The position numbers and the translations under genes are program-made. A stretch of DNA of 64,000 nt from assembly GCA_047495785.1 (NCBI GenBank), contig JBLDXI010000020.1, forward strand, positions 2,232,001-2,296,000, in the 5' to 3' direction. The notes below the pieces were generated by a model. The model made no database searches and was not told the DNA's origin. It worked only from the letters and a program-made list of their open reading frames with translations. Numbering within the stretch: position 1 is the first letter of the stretch; every line of letters starts with the position of its first letter. This document shows positions 59,508 through 64,000 of the stretch, in pieces. This DNA comes from Lepidodermella squamata. Taxonomy: Eukaryota > Gastrotricha.

Positions 59508-60570
59508 TCACCACGAAGATGTGTTTTGGCGAATTACAATCATGAGCAACTTATTCAGATCATTATCGGCGACGAGTTGTTGCGGCAAACACGAAACGTC
59601 ACGCACACATTTCGCCAGCGTTAACAAATACGAATCCGATAATCGAGAAATTTGCGACGAGGAAACGAAATTCTGCAGAATCGAACGAAGTTCCAACGCG
59701 ATTAGGCCATTCAAATTCTCCGACTTGTCACGCGACCCCGCATGCATTCCAGCAGCAACCACCGTGGTCAACATCCGGCTCAATAAATCAACCCCATCTT
59801 CCGGCTGTGATTTATGCAACTCATAAAGCCGGACAGCCATATTCAAAAACGGCAAATTTGATGACGACGGAATTGAGGTGGAGAGTAGACCGGTGCTAGC
59901 TGAATAAATCGACTCCCAAATTTGGGCACATTTCGGCTCGAACAAATGTTTACAATTCGGCCCGCTCAACAGTTCGCAAACGATTGAATCAGCTGCCTCT
60001 CGAGCTGATGGTACATCACTAGGCCGGGATGCCCAGGACAAGGCTGAAATTAGCAGCCACTCCCTCCGACAACCCTGCATGTCATAGTCGTTTTGTTTGA
60101 TTGTCTTGGCCAATGCGAAGACTCGATTCGACTCGGCAATGCAAAGCTCTGCGTAGCTTTCCGGTAGATTAAGGCGGTTGCACAGATCTAGCGCTCGGTC
60201 TAGACTTTCTGGGAAGCGATTAACGGCCCGTCGAATGAGGTATGACGCCAGTTCGGGTCCACTTGGGTTACTCGATCGTTTGTTGCCGTAATTATCGCCT
60301 GTAATTATCACAGGATTCGTTTCGGATAGATAACCGGCTGAAATCGGCCATAAATCGCAGTCATTCGCCAGCGAAAGTGCGTATTCGAGAACGGCGAAAT
60401 TTCGCATCTCTGACAACATGTGAAAGGTCAGTTGCTGCTGAACGGGTGCTTTCGAGGCGGATAGAGTGACTGTGCTAGAGACGATCCAGCCGCCTTGTTC
60501 TAATACGGAACCGGATAAGTAGAGTAAATCCATCAGATGAGCCAATAACCACCAATTACTGAAGTTTTCA
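59508..60570 (-). CDS. NUP85: NUP85-like nucleoporin, 3'-terminal exon (partial)
   Basis: A single 1063-nt exon encodes the last 354 or so residues of a helical-repeat protein. WWLLAHLMDLLYLSG, MLSEMRNFAVLEYALSLAND, LISALSWASRPSDV and LPFLNMAVRLYELHKSQPED correspond in order to segments of NUP85, an Nup107-160 (Y) complex scaffold component of the nuclear pore. The acceptor TCGATAATTTCAG precedes the exon. The N-terminal exons must lie to the right: a MULE transposon occupies 60666-63232, and nothing beyond it to 64000 looks like NUP85, so they are probably outside the window. The stop at 59508 lies about 125 bp from the TMEM104 start on the same strand. Confidence 0.78.
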
Positions 60571-60665
60571 CTGAAATTATCGAAAAAAACAACATTTAGA
60601 CTTGAGGATATTTTTACATTAATCAAAGCTCAAATAAATCCGACTTTTATTTCATCGATGAAAAG

Positions 60666-63232
60666 AAGGTAGGGTAGTTCCGCACAGGTAGTTCCGCACA
60701 GTAAAAAATCATATCATTAGTGTGTAATTTATTGGTTAATTGCGCACAAAGCGAGACTGGTAAGTTCCGCACAAGACTTTTCCGCACACAAAAACTTCCG
60801 CTCATAGAGATTAGAAAGCCGAAAAGAAGTGAATTGACGCGCGTCCAAGCACTTGAGACAAAAAGAGGGATGAACTGAATAAATAAACTGATGCTAAACG
60901 TGGCTAACAATCCAGATAGACCGCCCTCGGGAAATAAGATCCGCACAATTGAAGTTGTTGAAATCGTAACCAGAATAGCAGTCTATCATATTCTACGTCA
61001 TCTAATTAACCATGTCGCGCTCATTGTGATCCAACAAACAGATTAAAGATTTTGACGCTCTACCCCCAAGAACACGTCGAGCAAAACAGAAGGCTGATGT
61101 GGCAGTGCTAGCAGTCGCAGATGTACCCCCACCACCGCTTGAACTCGCGGACCAACCACCGTCTGTGCTCGTTGATTTGAACGTCGTGCTCGACATTCCG
61201 GGCCTTGCCGAAAAAGAATTGTTCCCACCTCCACCTGCTCCCGCGCGGCAGTTGCAGTCGAAGCCCCTGGTATTGTTGCAGAGAATAATGCTGTCTTGAC
61301 TCAGCTCGAAAATCAGCCGCCGATGGCCGAGGGTGACGACGAGCGTCTCGCATCGCCTCCACCATGGGCACCACAACCGAGAGAAGAGCCTAACCCTTTT
61401 GTGCCCCAACCGCCGCCGCTGGAGCCGCAGGAACAACCTCAGCAGCTAGCCCAGTCTACAATGTCTACCTCCAGTTCAACCACAGGCGCAACTTCAAGAA
61501 CAACAGCCTCAACAGCACGCGCTTATGATGATGATGATGCAGTTTTTTGCACAGGTGAAATTTAAAATTAAATCTAAAAATTCTGCGAACTTTATACGAA
61601 CGACGAATCCACCTCAAATTTTCATTATTTTTATTTTCGAATATTTACCCACAATTTTGACAAACGCACATCCTTAATTTGAGACTAAAACGCTAGATTT
61701 CCCCAAAATATTTGAAACAAAAGAAAAAATTCGAAATTTAGACAAATTATTAAAAAGAATTCGAAAAATTGAAATGAAAGCAAAATTTTCTCTGAATGAT
61801 GACGTCGAAGAGCAATAAAAATATAATTAAAAATAAAATGTTAATCTAATTTGAAAAGGCATTTCCTCAGCAGCAACTGCCGATGGCACCTCAGGAACCG
61901 CTTCAACCTCAACTTCAACCACAGGCTCCTCAACCGCAGGCACCCATCCCGCCGCCGGAACCCATCCCACCGCCGGAACCCGAAGGAGAAAGGGTTCTTT
62001 GCCACTACCTGAACACTAAACGGACTGAGTTGCCGTTAGCGATGGTCATTGCTACCGAAAGTACCGCTCGCTGCGATGATTTCGACCATTGGGAAACGAT
62101 TTCTGCGATCGATGATGATGCTTTCATTTGAGTTTTTTCATGTTTTCGCAACCGATTCTGATCTTTTCCGACTAGCGGAGTCAGATCGGTGGTTCCTAGA
62201 CGGCACTTTTAAGGTGGTTCTTAATAAACTCGGGTTTTATCAATTATTTACGATTCACGTCATTTTCTCAAGAAGGAGATTCGCGACCTGGTTAACCGCT
62301 GAGAGTTGCTAAGATCACCTGCGATTTTGAAACCGGCCTTCTTGCAGCTATCAGAGCCAAATTCGTGGACGTCGCGATAAAAGGCTGTTTATTTCACTTC
62401 AAACAGTGCTTGCTTCGATGGGTAAACAACCACGGCTTGAAGACAGAGTATGGGGTAAATGGCTCTTTAGTTCGGCGAGTTGTTAGGCGCACTATGTGTC
62501 TCGCCTTGCTTCCCCAGAACTTGTTCCGGCTTTTGAGCAGATCAAGTTGATGGTTCCTGCCAATGCTGATCCGAACCTGAAACTGTTTCTAAGGTATTTT
62601 GAAGACTTCTGGATTGAGAAAATTTGCATCGCTGTCTGGAACGTTCATCGGGAAGATATTCGAACGAATAACTTCGTCGAAGGTACAAGATTTTTTTGCT
62701 ACATTTTCGCCTACTAATTTGAAAATTCCCAAGGTTGGAACTACCGTATTCAGAAGCTGGCTAATGGCATTCACCTCGGCATTTGGCGCCTATCAGAACT
62801 CCTCATTCGTGAGGAGCAAATCACCCGAGCGAACCTATCCAAACCGCCGAAAGTCCGTCGCCGCCTAGCTTACATTCGTGTTCACGACCGCCTTAACAGC
62901 TTATTCGATCAACTAGATTCGGGCGAATTAGGCTTCATGGCCTTTCTCGATTCTACGAGCTACAGCATGGCCGACATCAAGGAGGTCCTACCCGACTCGG
63001 AAGAAGATTGGGACATCGCCGCTGCTCGGGTGCAGGCTGCAATGGCCGATGATGGCTGGGTTGAGGCGATCGAAGAAGTCGAAGCCGCTTTTGCTGCTAA
63101 TTAACCATATTTTACATATTAGTTGACTAATTAGTAATTAATCACTGATACATTTCAAGGTAATAGCGATGGCAATAAAAATGTGCGGAACTTGGGTTGT
63201 GCGGAAGTACCTGTGCGGAAGTACCTTGACAC
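60666..63232 (+). mobile_element. MULE (Mutator-like) DNA transposon
   Basis: The 2567-bp element is flanked by a perfect 10-bp duplication CGATGAAAAG (60656-60665 and 63233-63242). MULEs usually make 8-10-bp duplications. The ends carry matching inverted blocks: GGTAGTTCCGCACAGGTAGT at the left, and at the right the complement of GGTACTTCCGCACAGGTACT. The outermost eight bases differ. It contains a proline-rich open region (61085-61565, 61883-62131) and a MULE transposase domain (62137-63103). It probably sits within an upstream intron of NUP85. Confidence 0.88.
61296..63103 (+). pseudogene. MULE transposase, frame-broken
   Basis: The MULE catalytic core is readable piecewise: ESDRWFLDGTFKVVLNKLGF (first Asp), KITCDFETGLLAAIRAKF (second Asp), IKGCLFHFKQCLLRWVN, NADPNLKLFLRYFEDFW, and NNFVEG joined across a short intron (62682-62733) to WNYRIQKLANG (the catalytic Glu). 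All three acidic catalytic residues survive. However, the frame breaks near 62270-62310 and 62510-62530, so this copy is probably inactive. The upstream region is Pro/Gln-rich (PPPEPIPPPEPEGER). No FLYWCH zinc finger is seen. Confidence 0.75.
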
Positions 63233-63445
63233 CGATGAAAAGTAAAAAGTGGATTTTGGCAAATTTTCTGAATTTTCCGTAATCTCGAAATCTCGATCGA
63301 TGCTTAGCCATTCCCATTTGCCGAAAAATTGTCAAGTAAATTTTTATTTCCAAGCCTTATAGGCTCAAATGATCTTCCTTAAAGACAGAAAACGTCTTGC
63401 CACTTTTGGTAAGATGTGGGACAGTTCCATCGAAATTTTTGAATA

Positions 63446-63884
63446 CCGTAATTCTCAGTATAAAGGCCGCGGCGAGTAATTTTCCTGTTTTTCGAGAAAT
63501 GGGTCAAAATTGCGGCGATTAATCGGGTGCGGTCTTTATTCGAGTGCGGCCCTTATTTTTTCCAAGTTTTGATTTTAATAAGCAGCATGGTATTTCCCCT
63601 AAAACTTAGCTTGCAGGCGTATGCATTAAACAAGGATCACATGATATTTGGTCACTTTCCGACTCATCTAAGGTGAATTTAATCTGTTCGCATACTTGAG
63701 GGTGTCTGGAGTCTATAAAGGATGTCAGCGGGCCGCTTAAGATCACTGAGAGCTAATCGCTTGAACCGTGCGGTGATTAAACATCCATTTATTAACATCC
63801 AAAGTTGGTTTTAAGGGTGATTTTGCGGCGATTATTCAGGTGCGGCCTTTATTCGGGTAGCGGCCTTTATACTGAAAATTACGG
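63446..63884. mobile_element. MITE with TA target and GGCCTTTATTCGGG subterminal repeats
   Basis: This 439-bp element is flanked by TA (63444-63445 and 63885-63886). Its inverted ends are CCGTAATTCTCAGTATAAAG at the left, and at the right the complement of CCGTAATTTTCAGTATAAAG. Subterminal repeats of GCGGC-TTTATTCG-GTGCGGC type appear near 63505-63560 and 63830-63870. No coding sequence. Confidence 0.8.
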
Positions 63885-64000
63885 TATATAATGAGATTGC
63901 CCCAAAAATCGAATAAAAATTGGGGGAGAATATAAATAAAGAGGCCTCTTGGACCCAGGGTGACGTCACGGTTCTTGTAAGTGTTCTGCAACAGCCATTC

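Noticed and set aside
1-64000. CRISPR arrays, prokaryotic operons and ribosome binding sites
   Set aside because: The window is clearly eukaryotic with spliced genes; repeats present are transposon-like and not regularly spaced with unique spacers.

Overview
The window is nuclear DNA of a small invertebrate animal. Most protein genes are broken into many short exons by introns of about 45-100 bp with plain GT-AG ends. The families are metazoan: nicotinic-type Cys-loop channels, single-pass receptor guanylyl cyclases, PHYHD1, TMEM104 and NUP85. Several start codons sit just behind a polypyrimidine-AG site, and NUP85 and TMEM104 lie head to tail about 125 bp apart. This would fit spliced-leader trans-splicing, so a nematode-like or spiralian lineage is plausible, but the phylum cannot be fixed from this sequence alone. 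Coding coordinates below span start to stop, with the exons I could join given in the text. The exon sums of most multi-exon genes are divisible by three, which supports the joins.

Layout. 1.9-7.0 kb: two tandem plus-strand alpha-type nicotinic-like receptor subunits. 8.3-9.4 kb: a phytanoyl-CoA dioxygenase family gene. 9.46-12.6 kb (minus): a third receptor subunit with a 6-nt microexon. 12.9-19.5 kb: a mobile-element district. It holds a 6.04-kb unit bounded by long inverted repeats, which contains an apparently intact alpha-kinase gene, a decayed LINE and an 8-bp-TSD hAT MITE. 20.0-22.8 kb (minus): a fourth receptor subunit whose pore-flanking acidic rings are neutralised. 23.3-28.0 kb (minus): three small paralogous beta-rich proteins resembling the FAIM C-terminal domain, separated by LINE debris. 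28.5-34.9 and 36.9-41.7 kb (minus): a tandem pair of complete receptor guanylyl cyclases. The 3' one has lost the catalytic Asn/Arg pair and looks like a pseudo-cyclase; the other is intact. 43.1-45.5 kb: an unrecognised acidic two-exon gene. 46.2-48.3 kb (minus): two related small single-pass membrane proteins. 51.2-59.4 kb (minus): TMEM104, its introns swollen by mobile elements. 59.5-60.6 kb (minus): the last exon of NUP85. 60.7-63.2 kb: a MULE transposon with TIRs and a 10-bp TSD. 63.4-63.9 kb: another MITE.

The gene content is strongly signalling-oriented: four Cys-loop receptors and two receptor cyclases of closely related structure, consistent with local duplication of sensory or neuronal receptor genes. 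The most notable points are the dead cyclase beside a live one, the charge-neutralised receptor subunit, the two-residue microexon at the start of M2, the alpha-kinase inside an inverted-repeat unit, and a set of MITE families whose nested and empty-site copies can be read directly from the sequence.
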